A program made the position numbers and the translations under genes. Below, in pieces: positions 39,727 through 48,897 of a stretch of DNA of 64,000 nucleotides (position 1 is the stretch's first letter; each line of letters starts with the position of its first letter). Source of the stretch: JAGOUN01 sp040389005 (GTDB lineage Bacteria > Pseudomonadota > Gammaproteobacteria > JAGOUN01); NCBI GenBank assembly GCA_040389005.1, contig JAZKAS010000022.1, positions 1-64,000 on the forward strand, given 5' to 3'. A model generated the notes under the pieces. That model made no database searches, had not been told where the DNA came from, and saw nothing but the letters and a program-made list of their open reading frames with translations.

Positions 39727-42089
39727 TGCGTTTTATTAATCAAAAGAAAACCGTCAATAGCGAAAAATATAAATTAAATCGCCTGAAAAAACAAAGCCAA
39801 TTGGCAGTTAAAATGCTGCTTCAACTTCACAAACAACATCAAACGACGCATTGCGTACTAGTCATTGGTCAACCAGAATCTGGAAAATCTATTTTATGCG
39901 CTTCATCAGGGACATTAATTTATGCGACTCAAGATGAGTGTGCATTTGAAATTTACCTGCAATCCAATACTTTATTTTTTCACATTCCTCATAATTTCTT
40001 CTTGATAAGTGAAATACAATACTCATTATCAAGTTGGCAGTTTCTTGCTCTGCAACTTAAGAAACAACGCACCTATTTACCGATAACACGATGCTTGATT
40101 ACGATTGACCTACATGATGTTCTGACACGAAGCAACATCTCCAATGACACACGACTATCTCAAGTTGCTTTTGCATTAAACACGCTCGCGAATCAATTGA
40201 AAGCGCACCTAGAAGTAACGCTGTTTTTCACAAAAGCGGATCTTATTCCTGGTTTCGATGAATTTTTTAACCATGAAAGCAAAGAATTTTTAGAGCAACC
40301 CTGGGGACTTTCGCTCGATACACTGAATACGGAATTCGATGATCTGATCAAAAAACTCAACGAACGTTTGTTATGGCGTTTACATCATGAAATTCACACG
40401 GAACAGCTTCATTTAATTAAAATTTTTCCATTAGCGCTAGAATCCATCAAGCATAAATTTCTCGAGATTTTGCCTGGATTTTTAATACAATGGAATAACA
40501 ATCGGTTTCTGAATCCCGCACAACTTTATTTTGTTTCTTGTCGTCAATTTAGAGAACTGACTGAATCAACTCAGGCAGAATCTTCGATGATTAAAAAAAA
40601 TTATCATCACTACCACCAAACACATCACAAACATTTTTTTACTCAGCAAGCGCTTGAGAGTCAGTGCGAGTATTTTCCAGAAAGCAATGCAGCCTACATC
40701 GATAAAATAACAAAAATTAGCTTTATTGGACTGTGCTCATTACTGCTGCTGGCTTTTGTTTTTTATACTTCCGAACAATTTTCTAAACATATCGCGCTCG
40801 TTCAATCGGCTAATCAAACACTCGAAACCAGCATAATTTTTTCTGAACAATCTCACCCGACGCTAACATTAAATTCAGTTACGACTGAGTTAGAAAAAAT
40901 AAGCATCGCCTGGGAAAATTTAGAAAAAAATCATCAATCTTTGTTGATTGGCCAATATATTTTTACCCGCGATAGTCAACTTGAAACACAACTGCAAAAT
41001 ATCTATCAACGTATTATTTCACAACAATGGCTGCCCTTAGTCAATCAGCGCCTGGAAGACTATATTCACGATCACTTATCTTCCAATCCAGCAAATGCCT
41101 ATATCGCGTTTACTATTTACTTAATGCTGAGTCAGCCAGATTGGCCGATTGATACTCAATATATCGATGCGCATCTTACGGATCTTTTGGGCTCTTCGAA
41201 CGACCCAATTCAATTACTTCCAGGAAATATTCAAAAAAATCTTCTCGTGATCGATGAAAATTCTCCGTTCATTCAAAATACGCGCGATACCTTCTTAAAT
41301 TTACCACCTGAAAAATTAGCTTATATTCTGTTATTTGCCACACTTGACACGCGTCACTCACTGAATTTAACCAATGCAGTGGCAAACAAACAACCTTCAC
41401 TAAAGCTTGATAAGAAATTTTCTTTTATTCNNNNNNNNNNTCCAGAAATTTATACTGCATCACTATTTCCTGAAATTTACAAAAAGGAACTATTAACGAT
41501 TAGCAAAGAAACTATCAACGGCAACAAAATACTTGGCCCGGCGCATCAAACAACAATTACTGAAAACAGTTTGCTGCCAAAATTAAAAGAAGAATATCAA
41601 CAGTTATATGTAGAGACTTGGGAAGAAGCCATAAAAAATATTACTGTAACACAAACAGATAATTTTGCGGATTTCTCAGCACAATTAAAAATACTGACGA
41701 GCGTGAATTCACCGATTCTTTCGCTCTTGAATCTATCTCAAACCAATACGCGCATTCCCGAAATTGAACAAGCCTCTCCTTTTTTAACGGCGTTTAATGA
41801 CACGTTAACAAAAGAATCGACGCCAGAAAACAGTGCGCTTTATCACAGTTTTGCTTTTTTAATAAAACTGAGCGATCAAGTGATGCAAGTGCAAAAAAGT
41901 ACAGATCAAAAAGCAGCTGCCTGTATGTTATCCGCACAAGAAAGCGCCTCAACCAATGACAACCCGACAAACGCACAACAAATTCGTTATTTGGCATCAC
42001 AATTACCTGAACCTATTCAAGCGTGGTGGTTACAAATTGTTGATACGTATTATGCGTTAATTAAACAAAATGCGGTGGATTGCTCCTGA
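39723..42089 (+). CDS. icmF: IcmF-family inner-membrane protein, compact, interrupted by an assembly gap
   Basis: The protein is about 788 residues with the gap counted in frame. The N-terminus lacks the two membrane helices usual in TssM. Walker A VIGQPESGKSIL is at residues 49-56, and a nucleotide-binding-like VEVTLFFTKADLIPGF lies near 165 (TKAD as in small-GTPase-like IcmF domains). One membrane helix (ISFIGLCSLLLLAFVFY) is near 330-350, then a helical periplasmic part. Legionella IcmF is about 970 residues, so this is short. It is coupled to icmH by ATGA overlap. Ten N fall at 41431-41440 without a frame change. Confidence 0.8.
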   Translation: MMRFINQKKTVNSEKYKLNRLKKQSQLAVKMLLQLHKQHQTTHCVLVIGQPESGKSILCASSGTLIYATQDECAFEIYLQSNTLFFHIPHNFFLISEIQYSLSSWQFLALQLKKQRTYLPITRCLITIDLHDVLTRSNISNDTRLSQVAFALNTLANQLKAHLEVTLFFTKADLIPGFDEFFNHESKEFLEQPWGLSLDTLNTEFDDLIKKLNERLLWRLHHEIHTEQLHLIKIFPLALESIKHKFLEILPGFLIQWNNNRFLNPAQLYFVSCRQFRELTESTQAESSMIKKNYHHYHQTHHKHFFTQQALESQCEYFPESNAAYIDKITKISFIGLCSLLLLAFVFYTSEQFSKHIALVQSANQTLETSIIFSEQSHPTLTLNSVTTELEKISIAWENLEKNHQSLLIGQYIFTRDSQLETQLQNIYQRIISQQWLPLVNQRLEDYIHDHLSSNPANAYIAFTIYLMLSQPDWPIDTQYIDAHLTDLLGSSNDPIQLLPGNIQKNLLVIDENSPFIQNTRDTFLNLPPEKLAYILLFATLDTRHSLNLTNAVANKQPSLKLDKKFSFIXXXXPEIYTASLFPEIYKKELLTISKETINGNKILGPAHQTTITENSLLPKLKEEYQQLYVETWEEAIKNITVTQTDNFADFSAQLKILTSVNSPILSLLNLSQTNTRIPEIEQASPFLTAFNDTLTKESTPENSALYHSFAFLIKLSDQVMQVQKSTDQKAAACMLSAQESASTNDNPTNAQQIRYLASQLPEPIQAWWLQIVDTYYALIKQNAVDCS
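41431..41440. other. assembly gap (10 N)
   Basis: Ten N within icmF. The reading frame is the same on both sides with ten bases assumed, but the true length is unknown. Confidence 0.99.
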
Positions 42090-42110
42090 CAGAGAAAAAA
42101 ACATATTGGC

Positions 42111-44285
42111 CTAATCAGTCAAGCCATAATTAATAGCAAATAACGCGCCATTGCTAAAATGATTTTCCACTTGTGTCATATTTTCCGGCCAGGGAAACGT
42201 TAATGTATTACTCTGGCCGTTATTCGCAGAACGAAAACGATAATCCCCGAAAATAACATCGCTTAAGGCTTTGCCGCCTAAGGTTCCTGGTAAAAATGCT
42301 GCAATCACGGCATCGCTATTGTCTAAGGGTGCTTTGATTCCGCCCTCCGATAAAATAATCGGTCGACCGGAATAAACCACCGTGATCACCGCAATATTTT
42401 TCTGTTTTAAAGTCGCAATCGCTTGCGCTTCAACATCACTGTATTGCAAGCCAAGCACTTGATTTTGCGGCAGACCAAAATAGGCATTGGTTTTATTATC
42501 CGCACCCACATCGTACCAAATATCCGGTGCTTCTTTATTACCAATATCGCCCATAAATTCTGCGTAAGGCGCCTCCGCTACTACTGCAATCACTATACTA
42601 TTTTCCGCATTTAAATTTTCTGGCAACGCAGTTTGCGTTGTATTATTGGCATAATAATATTGCGTGCTTGTGGGTAAATTTTGTTTAATGGCTTGCTCGA
42701 GCGTTAATGCGCCTGAACTGATTTGATCTTCACCGGTATAATATTGATCGCCCTTTTGGCCTTGCCAGTTGATTGTCCATCCACCGTTTTGAATGCCTAA
42801 ATCATTGGTGTCGCCCACAAAAATAACATTTTGAATTTTATCGCGATTGAGTGGTAATGTTTTTGCATTATTTTTTAATAATACTAGCGATTCTTGTGCT
42901 GCCTGTAATGCCAGCTTTCTTTCTTTTTCTTGCAGCGCTATGTAATCAATATTTTTTTCTGGAGCCATCACTAATTTAACTTGCAAAATACGTGTCACAG
43001 CATCTTCTAAACGCCCATCACTAATTAAACCTTTTTTATAAGCACTTTTTAGCGCGTTAAATGCATCTGCGATAAAATTATCCTGGCCTTTTGCACTGGG
43101 AAAATGACCAAATGTTTCACCTTGGCCCACCATAAATATGTCGACGCCTGCGTTCATTGATTTAGCATAAATTTCTTCTAAACTTAGCGCAGGATGTGAG
43201 AGGTTATAAATATTACCCGCACGCGTGTGACCATTCCAATCTGAAACTGCAAAACCTGGAAAGCGATACAGCGTCTTATCCGTACCACGAATCCCTTTAT
43301 GTTTAAATTTATTGATAATGTCCCAGTGCCCGCCAAAATGCATACGCGTATTATTATGCGTACCTTGATCGTTGATGGCACTGTAGGAAACCATCAATGT
43401 CGCGACATGTGCTTGCACGGCACCTTCGTAGCCCATACCATTGGCTAGCCAAAAATCGTTGAGATTGCCAACATAAGCATCATCGCCTTCATCAAAACCA
43501 TATTTGGTGGCACCGTCACCGATAAAATGTTTGGCGGTGGCAATTGGCCCAATAATATGATCTTGCTGAATATTTTGAAAACCTTCAATATAAGCACGAC
43601 CTAATGTTTTCACTAACGCGCCGTCTTGCGCAAACGATTCATACGCACGCCCCCAACGTAAATCATGCGTAATTGCAAGCGTCGGCATAAAGACCCAATT
43701 AAAACCACTCGCTAAAGAATCTTGGCCAATCAACAAACCCATTTGCCGCACAAGCTCGGGATCATGTGTCACTCCTAAGCCAATATTTTGCGGAAAAACC
43801 ACGCCACCTTGCACATGTGTGTTGCCATGAATGGCATCATTGCCTGTTAATAAAATAGGATCAACAGGACTGCCCAGCACGTGCTGTGAAGCCGCAAGCG
43901 CGTTCAACTCCGCCCAATTTTGCAATGTGGGCGCATTAAAAGGAGGTCCACCGCCAGCCAAAACTGTACCTAAGTGATATTTTTGAATTTGATCGAGGCC
44001 ACACGCTTTAATAATGTCTTCACGCGACGTTTGTTTTTCAACTTGAAGCGCTGCAGCGCAAGCAGCACCGTTTGCAGAAACCGCATCTGCCAAAAGTGCA
44101 TAACTCGGTTGCAATAGTTGACCGATTTTTTCATCAAGTGACATTTTTTTGAGAATTTTTTGCGCTTCAATGCGTTGATCTTGGTATAAATTATCGTCTT
44201 GCGTATCAGCATCCATATAAACGGCAAAAATAACCCCTAAACAGAACAAAACAACAAAGCCGCCTATCAAAATTTTCTTATTCAT
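42111..44285 (-). CDS. glycoside hydrolase family 3 beta-glucosidase
   Basis: This protein of about 724 residues has an N-terminal signal anchor (MNKKILIGGFVVLFCLGVIFAVYM), so it is periplasmic or membrane-tethered. The GH3 N-domain contains LTGNDAIHGNTHVQGGVVFPQNIGLG, ATAKHFIGDGATKYG and the nucleophile region GFAVSDWNGHTRAG (Asp). The C-domain has LVLLKNNAKTLPLN and the typical VVYSGRPIIL. It resembles exo-1,3/1,4-beta-glucosidases rather than NagZ, which is much shorter. An ATG at 44324 would add 13 residues before the signal. It is convergent with icmF. The substrate may be plant or algal glucan, which would be unusual for a strict intracellular bacterium. Confidence 0.88.
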   Translation of the reverse strand: MNKKILIGGFVVLFCLGVIFAVYMDADTQDDNLYQDQRIEAQKILKKMSLDEKIGQLLQPSYALLADAVSANGAACAAALQVEKQTSREDIIKACGLDQIQKYHLGTVLAGGGPPFNAPTLQNWAELNALAASQHVLGSPVDPILLTGNDAIHGNTHVQGGVVFPQNIGLGVTHDPELVRQMGLLIGQDSLASGFNWVFMPTLAITHDLRWGRAYESFAQDGALVKTLGRAYIEGFQNIQQDHIIGPIATAKHFIGDGATKYGFDEGDDAYVGNLNDFWLANGMGYEGAVQAHVATLMVSYSAINDQGTHNNTRMHFGGHWDIINKFKHKGIRGTDKTLYRFPGFAVSDWNGHTRAGNIYNLSHPALSLEEIYAKSMNAGVDIFMVGQGETFGHFPSAKGQDNFIADAFNALKSAYKKGLISDGRLEDAVTRILQVKLVMAPEKNIDYIALQEKERKLALQAAQESLVLLKNNAKTLPLNRDKIQNVIFVGDTNDLGIQNGGWTINWQGQKGDQYYTGEDQISSGALTLEQAIKQNLPTSTQYYYANNTTQTALPENLNAENSIVIAVVAEAPYAEFMGDIGNKEAPDIWYDVGADNKTNAYFGLPQNQVLGLQYSDVEAQAIATLKQKNIAVITVVYSGRPIILSEGGIKAPLDNSDAVIAAFLPGTLGGKALSDVIFGDYRFRSANNGQSNTLTFPWPENMTQVENHFSNGALFAINYGLTD

Positions 44286-44360
44286 CGTCACGCAATCCAA
44301 TCCTTGGTCATTTATTCTAATCATCTTATAAACTTATCATGACTCAACAATAAAAGTCAC

Positions 44361-46463
44361 TCAAACTCCAACTAAATCTTCTTTTTGTCCCAACCAGCGA
44401 GTAATTATTTTATGGCATATTTCAGGCGAAGTTTTCCACAAAATATCTGCGATGGCTTGAGCTTCTAATAACCACTTATGGTCGCGTGCGAGATTTGCGA
44501 TACGAAAATGCATATCACCTGTTTGGCGTACGCCTAAAATTTCACCTGCGCCACGAAGTTCGAGATCTTTTTCAGCAATTTTAAAACCATCTTGGCTTTC
44601 ACGCATCATGGTAATACGCTCTTTAGCAATTCGCCCCAAAGGCGCTTGATAAAGCAAAACACAATAACTTGCAAGAGATCCGCGACCAACGCGCCCACGC
44701 AATTGATGCAATTGCGCAAGGCCTAGTCGCTCGGAATTTTCAATCACCATTAAACTCGCATTCGGCACATCGACACCGACTTCAATCACGGTCGTTGCAA
44801 CTAAAACATGCGTTTCGCCACTTTTAAACGCACTCATAATCACTTCTTTTTCTTTTGCTTTCATTTTTCCGTGTAACAATGCAATTTTTAAATTTGGTAA
44901 TTGTTGCGACAATTGTTCGTAACTCATTTCTGCTGCTTGGCATTGCATGATTTCTGATTCTTCAATCAGCGGACACACCCAATACACTTGTTGACCTTGC
45001 GCGCATAAATAATTGATGCGCTGTGTGACATCATCACGTTTATCATTGGATAACGCCAAAGTAACGATGGGCTTTCGGCCCGCAGGTAATTCGTCAATGA
45101 CAGAATAATCTAAATCAGCGTATAAACTCATTGCCAACGTGCGTGGAATTGGCGTTGCTGTCATGATCAGCTGATGCGGAATTTTTCCTTCACGCATGCC
45201 TTTTTCTTTTAACGCCAATCGTTGATGCACACCGAAACGATGTTGTTCATCAATAATCATCAGCGATAATTTTTTAAATTCTACACCTTCTTGAAACAGT
45301 GCATGTGTGCCAATGAGAATATCAATTTCGCCTGAAATTAAATCTTCTAAAATTTTTTGACGCGCACGTTTTGTCATCCCACCTTTTAAAAGCGCTACGT
45401 TAATATTCAGCGGTGTCAACCAAGTTTGCATCACGCGAAAATGTTGTTCAGTTAATAATTCTGTCGGCGCCATAATGGCGACTTGCGTATGATTTTCAAC
45501 TGCACTTAATGCAGCAATCGCTGCAACAATGGTTTTTCCCGAACCGACATCGCCTTGCAATAAACGCATCATGGGATGTGATTTTTTTAAATCCTGCCGT
45601 AATTCTTCGGCCACGCGTTTTTGCGCGGCGGTTAATTCAAATGGCAAAGAAGATAATAGTACTTGCAACTTTCCGGTTTCTTGATTTAATGCAATCGCAG
45701 GTTGAGTGGTAAAATATTCACGCCGTTTAATCATTGCTAAACGATGCGCTAACAATTCTTCTAAAACCAATCGCCGCTGCGCAGGATGTTGCGCTTGATT
45801 TAACGTAAAAAATTTTTCATCTTGCGTCGGGCGATGTAATATGATGATCGCTTGTTTTAAATTTGGCAATCTTAAACGCTCTAACATGTCTTGCGATAAT
45901 AGCTCTTCCATGTCAGCGCCTTGAATTAATAAATTTAGTGCTTGTTCGCTGAATTGAAACCAAGAACGTTGTGATAATCCTTCTGTCGTCGGATAAATAG
46001 GCGTAAGAGTTTTTGAAAGTGGCACAGGCTCATCTAAAGAAAGCAAACGATATTCAGGATGAATCATTTCAAAACCCGTGTGCGTTTGACGCACCTCCCC
46101 CACTGCAAAAATTCGCGCGCCTATTTTAAAACTTTGTTGCTGCGCATAATTATAATGAATAAATCGCAACACTAACTGGCCAGTATCATCAGCCATCACA
46201 CAATACAATTGTGGTTTTGGTTTATGCACTAGTTTGACTTGAATTATGTTTCCCAACACAACGCAAGCTTGATTATTTTCAACCAAATTTAATTGATTTA
46301 ATGGTGTTAATTGCGTGCGATCTTCATAGCGAAATGGCAAATGCAGTAAAATATCTTGTGCGGTTTCAATGCCTAATTTTTGCAATTTTAAAGCATTCTT
46401 AGGACCCACACCTTTTAAATATTGGCAAGAATAATGCGATAACGAGCGAGTTGCTTCAGTCAT
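44361..46463 (-). CDS. recG: ATP-dependent DNA helicase RecG
   Basis: RecG remodels stalled forks and branched DNA. The 700-residue length is normal. It has an N-terminal wedge/OB domain (to about 160); helicase motifs LLQGDVGSGKTIVAAIAAL (Walker A), IIDEQHRFGVHQR (DEQH box) and MTATPIPRTLAMSLYADL; and a C-terminal part with QLHQLRGRVGRG and the RecG-specific end. The ATG lies two bases after the stop of the last prepilin gene, so recG appears to be read as the tail of the pilus operon, an unexpected coupling. Confidence 0.96.
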   Translation of the reverse strand: MTEATRSLSHYSCQYLKGVGPKNALKLQKLGIETAQDILLHLPFRYEDRTQLTPLNQLNLVENNQACVVLGNIIQVKLVHKPKPQLYCVMADDTGQLVLRFIHYNYAQQQSFKIGARIFAVGEVRQTHTGFEMIHPEYRLLSLDEPVPLSKTLTPIYPTTEGLSQRSWFQFSEQALNLLIQGADMEELLSQDMLERLRLPNLKQAIIILHRPTQDEKFFTLNQAQHPAQRRLVLEELLAHRLAMIKRREYFTTQPAIALNQETGKLQVLLSSLPFELTAAQKRVAEELRQDLKKSHPMMRLLQGDVGSGKTIVAAIAALSAVENHTQVAIMAPTELLTEQHFRVMQTWLTPLNINVALLKGGMTKRARQKILEDLISGEIDILIGTHALFQEGVEFKKLSLMIIDEQHRFGVHQRLALKEKGMREGKIPHQLIMTATPIPRTLAMSLYADLDYSVIDELPAGRKPIVTLALSNDKRDDVTQRINYLCAQGQQVYWVCPLIEESEIMQCQAAEMSYEQLSQQLPNLKIALLHGKMKAKEKEVIMSAFKSGETHVLVATTVIEVGVDVPNASLMVIENSERLGLAQLHQLRGRVGRGSLASYCVLLYQAPLGRIAKERITMMRESQDGFKIAEKDLELRGAGEILGVRQTGDMHFRIANLARDHKWLLEAQAIADILWKTSPEICHKIITRWLGQKEDLVGV

Positions 46464-46465
46464 TG

Positions 46466-46798
46466 TTAGGATGACGTAACGGTAATGGTTAAGTTAGAAT
46501 CTTTAGAAGGATCGCTAAAGCCTTCAGCTTTTAAGCGGTCAACATAAACAGAAGATAACGGATAATCTGCAAAATATTGCGTGCCATTGGTATATACATT
46601 TCCATCTGCATCTTTTTTTCCATTGACAACCGCCGAAAGGAAGTTGCTCAATACAGGGTATGCATCTATCGCCATACGCTTACCATCCGAACTCACCGCT
46701 CGTTGGTTGCTCATCATCATTGTAATAGAAACAACGGCCATAATGAACATCATAAAAAAAAGTGCTTGTAATAAAGCAACCCCTTTGATTTTATTCAT
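46466..46798 (-). CDS. prepilin-like protein 5 of the type IVb pilus cluster
   Basis: This 110-residue minor pseudopilin candidate has a prepilin leader MNKIKG followed by VALLQALFFMMFIMAVVSI, the hydrophobic pilin spine. Position +5 after the cleavage Gly is Gln instead of the usual Glu. The start is placed at the ATG at 46798 (GGAGAG upstream, and TAATG overlap with the gene before it). It is the last pil gene and is followed at once by recG. Confidence 0.75.
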   Translation of the reverse strand: MNKIKGVALLQALFFMMFIMAVVSITMMMSNQRAVSSDGKRMAIDAYPVLSNFLSAVVNGKKDADGNVYTNGTQYFADYPLSSVYVDRLKAEGFSDPSKDSNLTITVTSS

Positions 46799-47169
46799 TA
46801 GCACTCTCCTTTTGAAGCATCTACAGTATCGCAAATATCCACCGGGGCCGCGCATAAATTAAATCCAGTCGTTTGCAAGCTTTGTATAGTTCCCTTAGAA
46901 ATTATATTAACTAATAAAGCGCCTGTAGGTGAACATTCAGATAATGAAGCATTCGATAATAAATAACCGCTAGATTTTTCTGCTAAATCATCGACCAGTA
47001 ATAAAGCATTTACGACAGCGGCTAATTCTTCCCCAAGTTCGCGAGCCTTTTCTTCAGAATGATAATTTGTCATGGCATGCATGATAAGAAAAATAATGCC
47101 GGTGAGTAAAGTGATGCCTAACAAAGCATTAAGCAATGCGAATCCCGAGGTACTTTTGATTGTTTTCAT
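46798..47169 (-). CDS. prepilin-like protein 4
   Basis: This 123-residue protein has leader MKTIKSTSG and mature start FALLNALLGITLLTGIIFLIM; position +5 is Asn. The C-terminus contains several Cys (LSECSPT, FNLCAAPVDICDTVDASKGEC) suggesting disulfides as in pilin D-regions. GAGG precedes the ATG and the stop overlaps the next gene (TAATG). It is a likely minor pilin. Confidence 0.75.
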   Translation of the reverse strand: MKTIKSTSGFALLNALLGITLLTGIIFLIMHAMTNYHSEEKARELGEELAAVVNALLLVDDLAEKSSGYLLSNASLSECSPTGALLVNIISKGTIQSLQTTGFNLCAAPVDICDTVDASKGEC

Positions 47170-47181
47170 AGCCTCACCTCA

Positions 47182-47799
47182 CTATGGTGGCGTCACTGGG
47201 CTTGCCGGAGCTACATCGCCAGATTTAGGAAAAACTAAATATAAATTATACGTATTACTTGCGGGCGTGTCTTTAGAAAGTAATGTACATCTGGGTTGCT
47301 CGCTCAACGCACCGCTAACAGGACAATAAACTGAAAATAAAGATGAAGCGCTTTGTAACACTTGATTCACTTGCGTACTGGTTGCTTTTACTGCAACGAT
47401 AAAATAACTTGTCGACGTCTGATCTGTGTCTGCTTGAACATCAAAACTCATTAAACTACTGGTGGTCGCTTGATCCTGATACATACCAGAATCCACATAA
47501 CAAAAATCTTCAGTACTGCATTTTGTCGTACCACTTGAAATTTGATCTTCCCCAGGAATGCCGATCGATTTTAGAAAAACAGCCGACAACTGATACGTTT
47601 CATTTAATATGGTATCAGCGCTGTTGCCATTGACAAACGGAGTAGCCCCTTGTGTTATTGTGGTTGCATAACGAATAAATTGTTGTGTAGATGAGCTGGC
47701 ACGAAAACTTTTCACTAACGTATAAGAACCAGCGGCTGCAATCGCCATCAAGACTACCGCAAGCAACACATCGAATAAAGCAAATCCACGTTGACGCAT
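47182..47799 (-). CDS. prepilin-like protein 3
   Basis: This 205-residue prepilin has a short leader MRQRG and mature start FALFDVLLAVVLMAIAAAGSY; position +5 is Asp. The globular part contains Cys pairs (GTTKCSTEDFCYV and VYCPVSGALSEQPRCTL). It ends with a proline-rich tail. Ribosome binding site GAGG. It is probably a minor pilin. Confidence 0.78.
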   Translation of the reverse strand: MRQRGFALFDVLLAVVLMAIAAAGSYTLVKSFRASSSTQQFIRYATTITQGATPFVNGNSADTILNETYQLSAVFLKSIGIPGEDQISSGTTKCSTEDFCYVDSGMYQDQATTSSLMSFDVQADTDQTSTSYFIVAVKATSTQVNQVLQSASSLFSVYCPVSGALSEQPRCTLLSKDTPASNTYNLYLVFPKSGDVAPASPVTPP

Positions 47800-47812
47800 T
47801 TTTTTTGCCTCA

Positions 47813-48325
47813 TTAATAATTCATGTTAAAATATAATGTGAGACATCTTAATTCGCTAGCCTTAGTACACGCAACGGCCGCCGGGCATTCCGACTTATCG
47901 CCGGTAGGGGTACAACTATACACGTCTTGCACTTTCTTAAAAAACTGATCCGGCACAGTAGATTTATCATTGATGCTTCCCAATGGAACTTCAAGCACAA
48001 AACTGTAAGCTGTTGCACCAGAAAAAGTCAGCTCTCCAAAAGCATTGTACATAACAGACGAACTTGTAGAAAAATACTTGCTCGATAAACGCCCACTATC
48101 TTTTAAAAGGGTAGGAATATCATCACTGTTAGATGTCAAATCCGAAGACGCTAAGTCCGTATATACATTGGCAATTTGAACTACCTGACTTTCAGCTTCC
48201 GTAATATTATTGCTCTTAACACCAGAATCAAAAAGGGAATAGGCTCCCAAGCCAGCAATTGTAATCACGACAAGCGCTAACATGACCTCAAGTAGACTAA
48301 ACCCCGCTTTGTGCTTTTGATTCAT
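47813..48325 (-). CDS. prepilin-like protein 2 (type IV pilin)
   Basis: This 170-residue prepilin has leader MNQKHKAG and mature start FSLLEVMLALVVITIAGLGAY with the canonical Glu at +5. The C-terminal part has four Cys (YSCTPTGDKSECPAAVACTKASELRC). Either this or the next gene (48343) is likely to encode the major subunit, PilS-like. GAGACGG precedes the ATG. Confidence 0.82.
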   Translation of the reverse strand: MNQKHKAGFSLLEVMLALVVITIAGLGAYSLFDSGVKSNNITEAESQVVQIANVYTDLASSDLTSNSDDIPTLLKDSGRLSSKYFSTSSSVMYNAFGELTFSGATAYSFVLEVPLGSINDKSTVPDQFFKKVQDVYSCTPTGDKSECPAAVACTKASELRCLTLYFNMNY

Positions 48326-48342
48326 ATCCGTCTCGCTTGTGT

Positions 48343-48882
48343 TTAAGACACCGTATTAATGTACTCTTCTCTTGGGAAAGAAAGACTAACTGTTTGCTGT
48401 GCGCTTGAATCTTGAGAGAACGCGGTACATTCTGAAAGGCTATTCACATAACCCGATGTACCTGTAATTGCAGCGCTACGAAACATGTCTTGGCATAACG
48501 TCACAGCCTGATTTCCCGGCAATGTTGCCGTCACAGTGTAACGATTATGATAATCTGCATTCGAACTTACTTTCACCTCTCCATAAGGACCAACGATTGT
48601 ATCACCGACAACAACATTGCTTGGCATTAAACCACTGGCAATCACAGCCGCTGTATTCACTGTATCTGCGAGATCATTACTGGTACTCAATAGTTGGCTT
48701 GTCGCACTCGCTACTTGCTGTATCACTTGCTCGGTTGCTTTTAGTTTATTTTTGTTCTGTGCAGAATTAAACAGCTCTACCACACCAAGACCTGCCGCGA
48801 CAATAATAACAATAGCAAGCAATGCTTCAAGTAATGAAAACCCTTTTTGCTTTCTATATTTATTTTTTATTAACAATAACAT
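48343..48882 (-). CDS. prepilin-like protein 1, probable PilS-type major pilin
   Basis: This 179-residue prepilin has a 14-residue basic leader ending KQKG and mature start FSLLEALLAIVIIVAAGLGVV with Glu at +5. Two Cys (TLCQDM, SECTAF) could form the C-terminal disulfide of type IVb pilins. The strong ribosome binding site AAGGAG suggests high expression. It is the first prepilin after pilR, the position of pilS in R64, hence the assignment as main pilin. Confidence 0.82.
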   Translation of the reverse strand: MLLLIKNKYRKQKGFSLLEALLAIVIIVAAGLGVVELFNSAQNKNKLKATEQVIQQVASATSQLLSTSNDLADTVNTAAVIASGLMPSNVVVGDTIVGPYGEVKVSSNADYHNRYTVTATLPGNQAVTLCQDMFRSAAITGTSGYVNSLSECTAFSQDSSAQQTVSLSFPREEYINTVS

Positions 48883-48897
48883 GATTATCTCCTTTTG

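Noticed and set aside
38851..42089. Type VI secretion tssL-tssM
   Set aside because: Possible by family, but no tss gene is present, IcmF is short and the surrounding gene set points to a Dot/Icm-bearing relative of Legionella; kept as icmH-icmF with moderate confidence.
46799..46855. 19-residue N-terminal extension of the last prepilin
   Set aside because: It would precede the prepilin leader with unrelated residues; the ATG at 46798 has a ribosome binding site and gives a proper leader peptide.
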